This document shows positions 8,801 to 17,900 of a DNA stretch of 64,000 nucleotides, in pieces; positions within the stretch are counted from its first letter, which is position 1; every line of letters starts with the position of its first letter. The notes below the pieces were generated by a model. The model was given only the letters and a program-made list of their open reading frames with translations. It searched no databases and was not told where the DNA came from. Source of the DNA: CADEED01 sp039931065. GTDB lineage: Bacteria > Pseudomonadota > Gammaproteobacteria > Steroidobacterales > Steroidobacteraceae. Made by a program: the position numbers and the translations under genes. Location of the stretch: NCBI GenBank assembly GCA_039931065.1, contig JBDTSP010000005.1:62001-126000 (forward strand). The letters run 5' to 3'.

Positions 8801-9037
8801 ATGAATCCAGAGAGTTTCGCGGCCGAGGTGGAAAGGATCGCCGGGGTGATCGAGCGTTATCTTGCGCTGCACCCAAATGCGTCTGACAGCCTCACCGGCA
8901 TCACGCGCTGGTGGCTCGAAGGCATCGAGCCGCCCGCGCCCGAGAGGGTTGAAGCCGCTCTCCAGCGGCTGGTCGCGCGTGGGAGGCTGATACGAACAAC
9001 GCTCGCGGGAGGATCGCCTGGCTATCGCGGTAGTTAG
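8801..9037 (+). CDS. small conserved-looking hypothetical protein (78 residues)
   Basis: I chose the ATG at 8801, which follows CCGGAG and begins MNPESFAAEVERIAGVIERY; the longer in-frame version has an unlikely basic leader. The protein is soluble, helical and acidic in its first half, with TRWWLEG and a VEAALQRLVARGRLIR segment that looks like a winged-helix-type fold. Its stop codon overlaps the stop of the convergent nucleoside hydrolase by 4 bases. I do not recognise a function. Similar short proteins of the form NPE-x-F...I-x-RYL...WWL occur in other proteobacteria by my recollection, which supports a real gene. Confidence 0.7.
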   Translation: MNPESFAAEVERIAGVIERYLALHPNASDSLTGITRWWLEGIEPPAPERVEAALQRLVARGRLIRTTLAGGSPGYRGS

Positions 9038-10005
9038 TTCGAGCGATTGAGCAGCGCGATGCTGTCGGACATGAAAGTCGCGGCATCGACCTCGAGCGCG
9101 ACCTCCGCGTTGACTTTGCCGCCCGGCATGGGTTTGGTCGTGCCGTCGCTCGTCACATCGATGTGCAGCGGCGTGAGCGCAAAGGGCTTGCGCGGCTGCA
9201 CCAGCTGCACGGCCAGGACATCGAAGTAGGTGGGGTTTTCGCCGTTCCAGTGATTGGTATGGCGCCAGATGGAATTGAGTGCGGCCAATGCATCGTTGAG
9301 CGCGGTGCCGCGTGTGAAAACCTCCACCCGCATGCCGGGCGTCATCTTCAAGTCGGCGGTGGAATCGAGGGGTGCCACCAGCAGCGGCACACCCGAGGTG
9401 AATACCGTGCGAGCCGCGGCGGCATTCGACTTGATGTTCCACTCGGGTTCCGGCTTCGAACCGGCGGCATAACCGCGGTAGATCGAGCCGCCCATCAGCG
9501 CGATCGCGCGTATCCGCCTGGCGATGCCGGGATCGGAATCCAGCAGCGCGGCGATGTTCGTGAGTTCACCGACGGCGATGAGCGTGACCTCACCGGGGCG
9601 ACTGTTGATTTCGCGGCGCATGAAATCGACAGCACCGGAGGTGTGCAGACTGGGCGAGGTGAATCCATCCGCCCATTCGACCTGCTTCATGTACTGGACC
9701 GGCGTCGAGATGCCCGCGTACACCGGCAGGCTCTTCCACTTGCCACCGGCAACCGCCAGTAGCTTGGCCGCGAGCCGCGCACGCGCCACGGCATCGCTCG
9801 AAACCGTAGTGACGCCGAGCACCTGCAACTCCGGCCGTTGCATCAACACCGCGAGCGCGTAGGCATCATCGATGTCGGTACCGATGTCGGTGTCGAAAAT
9901 GACCAGCGAGGGAATGAATTTTTCGCCGGCCGCGTTTGCGCTCCAGGCCAGCACCGGAGCGAGGGCGGCGAACGCCACGAACAAACATCGAAGCAGCGTA
10001 TTCAT
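9034..10005 (-). CDS. exported nucleoside hydrolase (IunH-type)
   Basis: The gene encodes 323 residues from the ATG at 10005; the long upstream open frame has no signature and is not included. A signal peptide (residues 1 to about 25, ending SANAAG) sends it to the periplasm. The calcium-binding DTDIGTDIDDAYAL motif directly follows and is the hallmark of inosine-uridine nucleoside N-ribohydrolases, which split nucleosides into ribose and base. The later segments (IALMGGSIY, EWNIKSNAAAARTVF) also fit. An exported form suggests nucleoside salvage from the environment. It is read in the same direction as the phospholipid operon upstream, separated by 56 bp. Confidence 0.88.
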   Translation of the reverse strand: MNTLLRCLFVAFAALAPVLAWSANAAGEKFIPSLVIFDTDIGTDIDDAYALAVLMQRPELQVLGVTTVSSDAVARARLAAKLLAVAGGKWKSLPVYAGISTPVQYMKQVEWADGFTSPSLHTSGAVDFMRREINSRPGEVTLIAVGELTNIAALLDSDPGIARRIRAIALMGGSIYRGYAAGSKPEPEWNIKSNAAAARTVFTSGVPLLVAPLDSTADLKMTPGMRVEVFTRGTALNDALAALNSIWRHTNHWNGENPTYFDVLAVQLVQPRKPFALTPLHIDVTSDGTTKPMPGGKVNAEVALEVDAATFMSDSIALLNRSN

Positions 10006-10061
10006 GGTGGACGAGTATAGGCGAGCGACTCGGCCGTTTCTCCCGGCGTACGTGTCCTGGG

Positions 10062-11018
10062 CTACGTGTAGAAGAAGCGCACGATGTGGAAAAACACGGG
10101 TGCGGCGAAGCAGATTGAATCGGTGCGATCGAGCATGCCGCCGTGACCTTCGATCATCACGCCCCAGTCCTTGGCGCCGAGGCTGCGCTTTACGGCCGAC
10201 AATGTCAGGCCGCCGAGAAACCCCATCAACACGATCACCGCCGAGATGGCGGCCGACTCGACCCAGGTGAAGGGCGTGATCCACCACATCGCGCTGCCGA
10301 TGGCAGTGGCGGCAAGACCGCCGCCGACGAAACCCTCGACCGTTTTCGACGGGCTCACGACCGGCGCGATCTTGGTCCGGCCGAACAACTTGCCGAATAC
10401 ATATTGCATGACGTCGCTCATCTGCACGACCAGCAGCAGATAGAACAACAGCAGCGCGCTGCGGCCCGCTTGCCCCGGGATCTCGAGCATCAACAATGCC
10501 GGCGCGTGGCTCAGGCAATACACAGCGACCATCAGGCCCCACTGTTGTTTGGCGGTGCGCGAGAGGAAATCGTCGATGTCTGAGCGCAGCGCCGCGATCG
10601 AAGGCAGCAGCAGGAAGGCGTACACCGGGATGAAGATCGCGAAGATGCCGTAACGCGCCGTGCCGATCAGCACGAACTGCAGTGGCAATACCAGAAAAAA
10701 CGCCAGTGACAGCGGCAGACGGTCGCCGGGCCGGCTAGGCGTCAGCGTGATGAATTCGCGCAGGGCGAAGAATGACGCGAGGCCGAACAGGATCAGCGTC
10801 ATCGTCGAGCCGGCGAGGAAAGCCACGGCCAGGATGCCGACCATCACCCACCACGCATTGATGCGGGCGGTGAGATTGGCGCGGCTCGCGGCCTTCCTTT
10901 CATCCGCCGGCCGGCGCGACAGCAGCGCGGCCACACCCGACGCGACGCCTAACAACACAACCAGTGCGCCAAACAGCCAGAAGAATTCGACGGGGATCGT
11001 GCGCAGATGATCGATCAT
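10062..11018 (-). CDS. CdsA-like phosphatidate cytidylyltransferase
   Basis: The 318-residue integral membrane protein has about eight hydrophobic segments. Its C-terminal signature SAVKRSLGAKDWG...GHGGMLDRTDS matches the CTP:phosphatidate cytidylyltransferase motif, including the acidic residues that bind metal. It would make CDP-diacylglycerol. The ATG at 11018 lies in the palindrome ATGATCGATCAT and overlaps the stop of the upstream acyltransferase gene by 4 bases, so the two are translationally coupled. Together with the two genes upstream this resembles the enterobacterial ynbAB arrangement, with an added acyltransferase. It is probably not the only CdsA in the cell. Confidence 0.9.
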   Translation of the reverse strand: MIDHLRTIPVEFFWLFGALVVLLGVASGVAALLSRRPADERKAASRANLTARINAWWVMVGILAVAFLAGSTMTLILFGLASFFALREFITLTPSRPGDRLPLSLAFFLVLPLQFVLIGTARYGIFAIFIPVYAFLLLPSIAALRSDIDDFLSRTAKQQWGLMVAVYCLSHAPALLMLEIPGQAGRSALLLFYLLLVVQMSDVMQYVFGKLFGRTKIAPVVSPSKTVEGFVGGGLAATAIGSAMWWITPFTWVESAAISAVIVLMGFLGGLTLSAVKRSLGAKDWGVMIEGHGGMLDRTDSICFAAPVFFHIVRFFYT

Positions 11019-11635
11019 GCTGCCGCCTTCGGGTCCGCCAGGGCGACCACCGCCGCACGCGCGCGCTCGAGGAAAACCTCCTTGCTCTCGTCGTTGGCGA
11101 GAACGACGGGCGCGCCGAAGCGCACGGTGCACACCACGGGCACGGGCAGCAGCGCGCCCTTCGGCAGACTGCGATGCAGGTTGTCGAGGTACACGGGGAT
11201 CAGCTCAACGGTCGGGAATTCCGTCGCCAACCGGTAAAGACCGCTGCGGAAACGCGCCGGCAGCGCGGTGGCGCCGCGCGTGCCTTCGGGAAAGATGATC
11301 AATGAATCTCCCTGGCGCAGCGCCGCGCGCAACGGTTCGAGTGGATCCACGTCGGCACTTTCCCGCGCGCGATCGATCAGCACGGCGCCGAAGCCGCGCG
11401 TAGCGATGTACTTCCTGATCCCCGTCCCCCAGTAGTCGCGCGCGGCGATCGGACGCGTGCGCCGGCGCAGGCCGCGCGGCAGCGACGACCAGATCGCGAG
11501 AGTGTCTATGTGGCTGGTGTGATTGGCGAAGTAGATGCGTTGCGCGGGTCCGGGCGACGTGCCGATCCAGCGCGCGTAAGCGCCCACCAATAGTTTGACC
11601 ACGCCGACCAGCAGCGCGCTCGACGGACGCATCAT
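11015..11635 (-). CDS. PlsC-like 1-acylglycerol-3-phosphate acyltransferase
   Basis: The 206-residue protein has the acyltransferase HX4D motif in NHTSHIDTLAIW and the substrate-binding FPEGTRG motif, with a hydrophobic N-terminal stretch. It would transfer an acyl chain to a lysophospholipid or related glycerol phosphate. It starts directly after the stop of the CDP-alcohol phosphotransferase gene and overlaps the CdsA-like gene, so the three form one operon. Its exact acceptor is unknown. Confidence 0.9.
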   Translation of the reverse strand: MMRPSSALLVGVVKLLVGAYARWIGTSPGPAQRIYFANHTSHIDTLAIWSSLPRGLRRRTRPIAARDYWGTGIRKYIATRGFGAVLIDRARESADVDPLEPLRAALRQGDSLIIFPEGTRGATALPARFRSGLYRLATEFPTVELIPVYLDNLHRSLPKGALLPVPVVCTVRFGAPVVLANDESKEVFLERARAAVVALADPKAAA

Positions 11636-12259
11636 CTAACGCGCCTTCAACTGCCGCGCGATGGCGCGGATTCGCGTACCGCAGGTGACGAGGGTGCCGA
11701 AGGCGATGATCCACGCCGTCGCGATCAGGATTCGTTCGCCGTCGTCGTAGAAGAATTCGCAGAATCCAAGCAGGCAGCCCATCGTCAGAACGAACATCCG
11801 ATGTTGTTTGGCCAGCGGTCCGCGGAAATCCTGCGCGAGGCCGAACGTGCCGCCGAGCACGCGAATGTAAGCGGTGACCGCCGCGGCCAGCGCCGCCAGC
11901 CAACCCACCCAGGGCATGCCGATCTCATAACCGAGCGCGACGAGGAACAGCGAGTCGGCAACCCGGTCCGGCACTTCGTTGTACAACACGCCGACTTTTG
12001 ACTTCTTGCCACCTTCGATCGCAACCATGCCGTCGAGCAGATTGCAGAGCAGCCGCAGCTGGATGCCGGCCGCGCATGCCAGCAGGTTCCACGGCCTGGG
12101 CAACAAAATCAGGCCGGCGGCGCCGGCGGCGGCTACCAGCAACGACAGGATGGAGATTCCGTCGGCGGTGAAACCGGTTCGAACTGCTGTGGTCGCGAGG
12201 AAACCCGCCCAGCGGGTGGAACGACTCGCCAGGGGGCGGCGGGCCTCGGGAATGGTCAT
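11636..12259 (-). CDS. CDP-alcohol phosphatidyltransferase family protein (YnbA-like)
   Basis: The 207-residue membrane protein carries a variant of the CDP-alcohol phosphotransferase signature: NLLDGMVAIEGGKKSKVG...PDRVADS. Relative to the textbook D-x2-DG-x2-AR motif, the first Asp is Asn and the Arg is Ile, while the later acidic residues are kept. That variation is what I recall for the YnbA-type subgroup rather than PgsA or PssA. It is the first gene of a three-gene operon with PlsC-like and CdsA-like proteins. The product lipid is unknown. The start at 12259 gives a basic N-terminus (MTIPEARRPLASRS) before the first helix. Confidence 0.85.
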   Translation of the reverse strand: MTIPEARRPLASRSTRWAGFLATTAVRTGFTADGISILSLLVAAAGAAGLILLPRPWNLLACAAGIQLRLLCNLLDGMVAIEGGKKSKVGVLYNEVPDRVADSLFLVALGYEIGMPWVGWLAALAAAVTAYIRVLGGTFGLAQDFRGPLAKQHRMFVLTMGCLLGFCEFFYDDGERILIATAWIIAFGTLVTCGTRIRAIARQLKAR

Positions 12260-12357
12260 GCGTATTCTTCTGGTTCTGAAGTGGTCTGGTCAGCGCACGG
12301 CATTGTGAAAGAAACTTCCGTCATCTGTCACCAAGCCTGAACCCGTGCCCTCTGAGC

Positions 12358-12618
12358 ATGTGTACCATCGGCCGCAATGTCGCATTGAGCTGGCCGTGCC
12401 ACCGGCAGGTCGTGCCGATCGAACTGGTGGCCGACCTCCAATCGCTCGAGTTGTTAGACGAGCGCGGCCAGGACGAGGAAGTCGTCAACACACGCCAGGA
12501 GTTGGCGCTGCTCACCGCGACCGTGGCGACCCTGCACACGCGTTGCCGCCAGGTGTTCACCCTGCGCAAGGTCTACCAAGGCAGACATCGTAGGCGTGGA
12601 GTCGGAGCTGCTGTGTAG
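12358..12618 (+). pseudogene. remnant of a FecI-type ECF sigma factor
   Basis: The open frame encodes 86 residues. The part from about 12391 to 12588 reads VVPIELVADLQSLELL, then a RQELALLTATVATL and CRQVFTLRKVY segment. This looks like the linker and the beginning of region 4 of an ECF sigma factor. Region 2 is missing upstream and the helix-turn-helix that should follow RKVY is lost. The 440-bp gap between the phospholipid operon and bufC holds nothing else that I recognise. The call rests on motif memory, so it is moderate. A degenerate sigma gene beside the bufferin operon may be a decayed regulator. Confidence 0.5.
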
Positions 12619-12699
12619 ACTCACGCCGGCGGACACTGTGCAGGCCGTCCTCACATATCTCAGTTCCATAGCAGGACGATGTCCTCAGCCTCCGCCCAT

Positions 12700-13431
12700 C
12701 TACGCGACGCCGGTGACCAGGCCTTCGCGGAAGACAAATCCGAGAGCATTCAGGAATCCCGGTTCATCGAGGCCGGAGCGATCCATCGCGCCGCCGAGTG
12801 TCGCGCCATCGGCCAGCGCATATAGATAAGAGAAGAGGCTGGGCGGAAGCGGCTCAATTTGCAGGGATCCAGCGCGAATACGGATCAGACCGCACTCGGA
12901 CCCTAATGATTGATCCACAGGTGGGGCATTTTCGGATTGGTTGGCGAGCCACACCGAAAAAACCGGATACGGAGACGTGTGGAGGCGCAGCGACGGCTGG
13001 AAGGTGAAAACCAGCTCTTCCAGTTGCTCGGGGTTGAAGCGCGCGAGCACCTCTGCCCCAACGGCGGGATGCTCGGGAGCGATCAGCGCCTCCTCGCGCG
13101 ACCACTCGATGCGCGCGAGATCGGCGAGCCAGGCGTAATCGCCATCGCGCAGGTGAGCGTCCAGGAAGGCGGCGAAATCCCCGCCGACAAAATGCAGGTC
13201 GCCGCTGCGTGAAGGAAAACGTTCGCGATAGAGATGCGCGAGCTGGCGGAAGTAGTCGGGACCGACGCGCGCGCGAATCACGGGGAAGGTCGCCTCGAGC
13301 GCGCTGCGAAATGCGATAGCGGAGTTGTTCCGATAGATGGTGAGGTTGGCCGCCGGCGTCACCGGACAGTCGGCCGAAGAATCGCGCAGCGCGGCCGCGA
13401 ACGAACGCTGCAATTCACGCAGCGAGGCCAT
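12700..13431 (-). CDS. bufC: BufC/HvfC family protein (DUF2063), bufferin maturation partner
   Basis: The 243-residue protein begins with the DUF2063 putative DNA-binding-like domain (RELQRSFAAALRDS, NLTIYRNNSAIAFRSALEATFPVI) and continues with a second domain (LADLARIEWSREEAL). Proteins of this family accompany MNIO enzymes and serve as partner subunits that bring the precursor peptide to the enzyme. Its start overlaps the bufB stop by 17 bases. It is the last gene of the bufA1-bufB-bufC operon. No DoxX-type membrane protein (bufD) follows. Confidence 0.88.
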   Translation of the reverse strand: MASLRELQRSFAAALRDSSADCPVTPAANLTIYRNNSAIAFRSALEATFPVIRARVGPDYFRQLAHLYRERFPSRSGDLHFVGGDFAAFLDAHLRDGDYAWLADLARIEWSREEALIAPEHPAVGAEVLARFNPEQLEELVFTFQPSLRLHTSPYPVFSVWLANQSENAPPVDQSLGSECGLIRIRAGSLQIEPLPPSLFSYLYALADGATLGGAMDRSGLDEPGFLNALGFVFREGLVTGVA

Positions 13432-14272
13432 GTGACTCCTCGAGCACGCGATCCGCGCGCGCAGCTTCGGCGACCAGAGTGGCGAGCGCGGGGATATCGG
13501 TATCCCACTCGATCAGCGTGGGCAGGGAGCCGAAACGCGCGATCGCGCGCGCGTACAACTGCCACACCTCGTCACAGACGGCCGACCCGTGATCGTCGAT
13601 GAGAATCTCGCCATTCCGTGCATGGCCGGCGAGATGGATCTCGCGCACGCTCGCGACCGGAACACCGGCGATGAATGCATGTGCATCGAGGCCGAGATTC
13701 TTCGAGCTGACGTAGATATTGTTGATGTCGAGCAGCAGGCCGCAGCCGCTCTGGCCGACGACCGCGGTGAGGAACTCCCATTCCGCAAGCCGCGAATGTT
13801 CGAACGCCACGTAGGCCGAGACATTTTCGATCAGCAGCTGGACTCCCAGAAAATCCTGGGCCTCGCGCACATGCGCGGCCAGGAGCGCGACCGCCTCCTC
13901 GGTGTAGGGCAGCGGCAGCAGATCGTTGAAGAATTCGCCGCCGGCATGGCCCCAGCAGGCATGTTCGGAAACCAGCGCTGGCTGGAAACGCGTGACGGCG
14001 TGTTTGACTCGCGCAAGATGCGCACGATCGATGCCGTCGGCCGAACCGAGCCCCAGGCCCACGCCGTGCAGGCTGAGCGGGTAGTTAGCCCGCGCGCGCT
14101 CGAGCGCGCGCGGCGCCGCGCCATCGTGAAAGTAATTTTCGGTGTGCGCTTCGATCCAGCCGATGGCCGGACGCTCCGCGAGCAGCGCATCGTGATGGAC
14201 GAACCTGAGGCCAATCCCGGCGCGTGCCGGAATCGGCCCCAGCGGCACACCTCGTGGATCGAGGCGTGTCAT
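13415..14272 (-). CDS. bufB: BufB, multinuclear non-heme iron oxidative enzyme (MNIO, DUF692)
   Basis: The 285-residue TIM-barrel enzyme belongs to the DUF692/MNIO family. The metal-binding segments are visible: HTENYF, LHGVGLGLG, SEHACWG, IENVSAY, LDINNIYVS, HLAGH, DDHGSAV and IEWDTDIP supply the conserved His, Asp and Glu residues. Family members use two or three iron atoms to oxidise cysteines in ribosomally made peptides; in bufferins this yields thiooxazole-type heterocycles. The gene follows bufA1 by 6 bases and overlaps bufC. The substrate is therefore almost certainly the adjacent BufA1 peptide. Confidence 0.93.
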   Translation of the reverse strand: MTRLDPRGVPLGPIPARAGIGLRFVHHDALLAERPAIGWIEAHTENYFHDGAAPRALERARANYPLSLHGVGLGLGSADGIDRAHLARVKHAVTRFQPALVSEHACWGHAGGEFFNDLLPLPYTEEAVALLAAHVREAQDFLGVQLLIENVSAYVAFEHSRLAEWEFLTAVVGQSGCGLLLDINNIYVSSKNLGLDAHAFIAGVPVASVREIHLAGHARNGEILIDDHGSAVCDEVWQLYARAIARFGSLPTLIEWDTDIPALATLVAEAARADRVLEESHGLAA

Positions 14273-14278
14273 CGGCCG

Positions 14279-14545
14279 TTACATCGCTTTTTCTTTGGCG
14301 GCCACGGTCTTGCCACCCATCTTTTCGCACTCGCCTTTCGGCACGTACTTCCACTCGTCCGCACCCTTGTCGACCTTGGACTGGCCGGCGCAGGAGTGGG
14401 CTTTGGTGGCGCAATCGTTCTGGCCAGCCGCGGCGATGCCTGCGCACTTGTCCTTGGCGGGAGCATCGGCAGCCGAAGCGGCGGCGCTGCCGAGGGCGAG
14501 GAGGCTTCCGACAGCGGAGGCAATGGCGATGGACTTCAGATTCAT
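14279..14545 (-). CDS. bufA1: BufA1-type bufferin precursor peptide (DUF2282)
   Basis: The 88-residue peptide has a signal sequence to about residue 26 (SAAASAAD) and four cysteines at positions 34, 45, 52 and 73. Their contexts (KDKCAGIAAAGQNDCA, HSCAGQS, VPKGECEKMGGK) match the DUF2282 family of bufferins, exported RiPPs that bind copper and limit copper stress after modification by BufB and BufC. The whole precursor is matured and exported, unlike RiPPs with a removable leader. A GGAG Shine-Dalgarno lies 8-9 bases before the ATG. It heads the operon. Confidence 0.92.
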   Translation of the reverse strand: MNLKSIAIASAVGSLLALGSAAASAADAPAKDKCAGIAAAGQNDCATKAHSCAGQSKVDKGADEWKYVPKGECEKMGGKTVAAKEKAM

Positions 14546-14936
14546 GAGACTTCTCCGGAGTTGTTGTCTTGATTTGCAAACTCAGCCCGATACCAGACCC
14601 GGGACGAGGCCGGTTTATTTCCGGTGTCGGCGCGGCTTGGCGCATATCGCCGTCGGGTCGGCAGCGGTCGGCGGAAGATAATCCTCGCCCCGCCAGCCAA
14701 CGGCAACCGTTCTCGTTCGGCGACAGAGCCCCTGCGGGCAACCCGTGGAAAATCGTACCGCCGCAGGCGTCAGCCAGTGGCCCGAACTAGCTCGATCGCG
14801 TGGCCTATCCACGCGGCCGCGTCCCTGAACCGGTGCTCTTTCTGCAAGGCATTGATATGCTGCCGCGGCTCGAAAAAGAACTCGCGGCGCCGACGCCGAT
14901 CGCGCGATCCGCAAATACCTGCCTTCTGGAGGATCG
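14546..14936. promoter_or_regulatory. divergent intergenic region between bufA1 and a TonB-dependent receptor
   Basis: These 391 bases must carry promoters for both directions. I see TCTGGAGGATCG before the receptor ATG and CTCCGGAGAAG before bufA1. TGATATGCT near 14854 recurs at about 18285 upstream of the second receptor and could be a -10 region. I see no convincing operator, hairpin or small gene here. Confidence 0.35.
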
Positions 14937-17900
14937 ATGTCCGCGCGTGATTTTTGCAGCGCCGTTGGCGCGCTGATCGTGTTCTGCGGTTTCATCGTCG
15001 CAAGTGAAGTGGTGCACGCGCAGGAGGATCGGCCCGACGACACGGCGGACGACCCCCGTGAAGCCGAGGTGCTGGTCACCGGATCGCGGATCAAGCGCGC
15101 CGGCCTCGACACGCTCGAGCCCGCGCTGATCGTGACCGGTGAATACCTGCGCAACCGCGGCCTGACGAACGTCGCCGACGCATTAAACGAGATGCCCGGG
15201 TTCGGCGTTGGCGTCACCCCCGAAGGGGGGCAGTCCCCGTACGCACCGGGCGTGAACTTCGTGAATCTGTTCGGGCTGGGTTCTAATCGCACGCTGACAT
15301 TGGTGAATGGCCGCCGCATCGTCACGTCGAATCCGCCGGCGCTGTTCGGCCCGGCTGCGCCCGGCAACCAGGTCGATCTCAACTTCATTCCTACGGTGCT
15401 GCTCGAAGGCGTCGAAACGCTGACTATCGGCGGCGCGCCTACCTATGGCGCCGACGCGATCGCGGGCGTCGTGAACGTAAAGCTGAAGAAAGACTTCGCC
15501 GGGATCCAGGCCTTCGGCCAGTACGGTCAGCTCGATTCGGGTGGCGGCCAGAGCAACAGTCTTGGCCTCGTGGGCGGCTGGAACTTCGCGGGCGAGCGCG
15601 GCAACGTCACCGCGTCCGTTCAACGCAGCACCATGGACGGCGTGCTTGCCACATCCAGCAAACGGTATGCCGACGGTTACGGTTACGTCGGAAATCCGAA
15701 TGCGACGACCATCTCGGGGCAAACCACTCGCACGCCAACCAACGACGGTCGGGTGAATCCCGACATCCCGTTCAACACCGGTGCGGCGGACGGTATTCCC
15801 AACACCGTGCTGATCGGCAACCGGCGCAGCGTCAATCACAATTACAACGGCGTCGTGTTGCCGCCGGGCGCAGACAAACTACCCGACGGACGGCTGCGCT
15901 GCTTCGGTGCCGGCAACGACACCTGCCTGCAGTTCGCGACCAACGGCAACCTCGTGCCGTACGACCGCGGCATCAACTTCGGCACGTCGGACGCGTCGGG
16001 CGGCGACGGTCTCGACTTGATGAGCACCGTGCCGCTCATGACCGATCTCGAACGCACGACCGGAACTCTCGGCGCGCATTTCGACGTCACCGACAATGTG
16101 CAGTTGTTCGCCGACGTGTACGTCTATCACAACGAGGCAATCGAGCTCGTCGATCAACCGGTGTTCAACACCATCAGTTTCGCGGGCACCTCGAGCGGGC
16201 CGATCACGCTGCCAGCCAATCATCCGATGTTGACCCAGCAGGCGCGCGACACGTTGGCTGGGCTCGGCGCCACGACTTTCCGCCTGTCCCGCGCCAGCCG
16301 CGACCTGGCGGTGAACAATTCCCTTGGCAGCGGCGACCTCTACCAGGCGGTGGCCGGCGCGACCGGCAATTTCCAGGTGGCGAGCCGCCGCTACGAATGG
16401 GAGACGTACCTGAATTTCGGCCACAACAAATCGCGGTACTCGGGCGCCCAGCTGGATCACCAGCGTTTCGTAAACTCGCTCAATGTCGCTTCGGCAGGCG
16501 GGTCGCTGCAGTGCTCTCCCACGCCTAACTACACGGGGCTGCCGGATGCGCAGGGCAGGATCCTGGTCAACGGTGAGGCCCCGGTGGCCGATCCGGCCTG
16601 CGTGCCGCTCGACATCTTCGGCGACGGCCGTCCGTCGGCGGCGGCGCTTGCCTACGTCACCAGCGTTCAGCACGTCGATGCCGAACTCGAGCAACAGGTG
16701 TTCAACGCCAATATCGGCAGCGTGTTGTTCGACATCGCCGGCGGCCCGGTGCAATACAACGTCGGCCTCGAACACCGGCGCGAAAGCGGCGCGTTTCAGC
16801 CGGACGACTATCTGTTCGCGGGACGCGGCCGCTCCGCACCCATTGCGCGCATTCGCGGCGACTATTCGACCAACGAGGTATTCGGCGAAGTCACGATGCC
16901 GCTGTTCTCGCACGAGAACGCGCTGCCGGGGCTCTCGCGGTTGACGCTCGTCGCGAAGGCGCGGCGCGTCGACACGTCGATCAACGGAGATTTCACGGCC
17001 TGGACCGGCGGCCTCGAGTGGGCGCCGGTCGAGGACATCGAGCTGCGCGGCAATGTGACCCGCTCGCTGCGCATCCCGGCGATCACCGAGCTCTATCTAC
17101 CGGTGTCGTCGCTGTTCGGCCAGGTGAACGATCCGTGCAGTTCGGCCTTCCTGACGGCCGGCAACCGCAAGCCCATCCGGCGCGCCAATTGCGAGAAGTT
17201 CTTCGCCGAGTACGGCCTGCCCAACGACGGCTCGTGGATTTCCAATGCCACCACGGCCGCGGTGCCGGGAACCTCCCAGGGCGATCCCGATCTCGGCAAC
17301 GAAACCTCGAATGCCTGGACCGCAGGTTTCGTGCTGCGGCCGCGATGGGTACCGGACCTGACGCTGTCGGTCGACTGGATAGACGTGCGCATCGACAACA
17401 CGATCACCCGGCTCAGCGGCGCGGACCTGTCCGCGGCCTGCTTCGACAACGCGGACTACCCGAATCACTACTGCGACTACTTCACGCGCGGCGCGCGCGG
17501 CGCGGGACAACCCGGCCAGATCACGTTCTTCCAGTCGGGATACGCGAACGGCGCGTTCCAGTCGATGGCGGGCGTGATTCTCGAGGGCCATCTGCGGCAC
17601 GACTTCGGCACGGTCGGGGCTTTCGATCTGGGAGTGAGTTATTACCGCCTGCGCGAAGAACTGCGTTCGGCGACCGGCCTGTTCACCACCAACAGCGAGG
17701 AGCAGATAGGCAGCCCGACGGATACGGCGCAGCTCGATCTCGGCTGGCAGCGTGGCAACCTCGGCGCCCGCTGGCAGACCCACTACGTCGGCGCACAACT
17801 CTATGACCGCACTTTCAATGCCGAGAGCCGCGATATCCTCGAAGTGAACAGCGATTGGGTCCACAACTTCTCGCTCAGTTATCAGCCCGCGGAAAGCACG

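Noticed and set aside
9034..10542. 502-residue version of the nucleoside hydrolase
   Set aside because: The first 179 codons are the antisense of the CdsA-like gene; the signal peptide starts at 10005.
14854..14862. TGATATGCT as a shared receptor promoter
   Set aside because: It recurs at about 18285 but without a -35 at a consistent distance, so it is mentioned only as a possibility.
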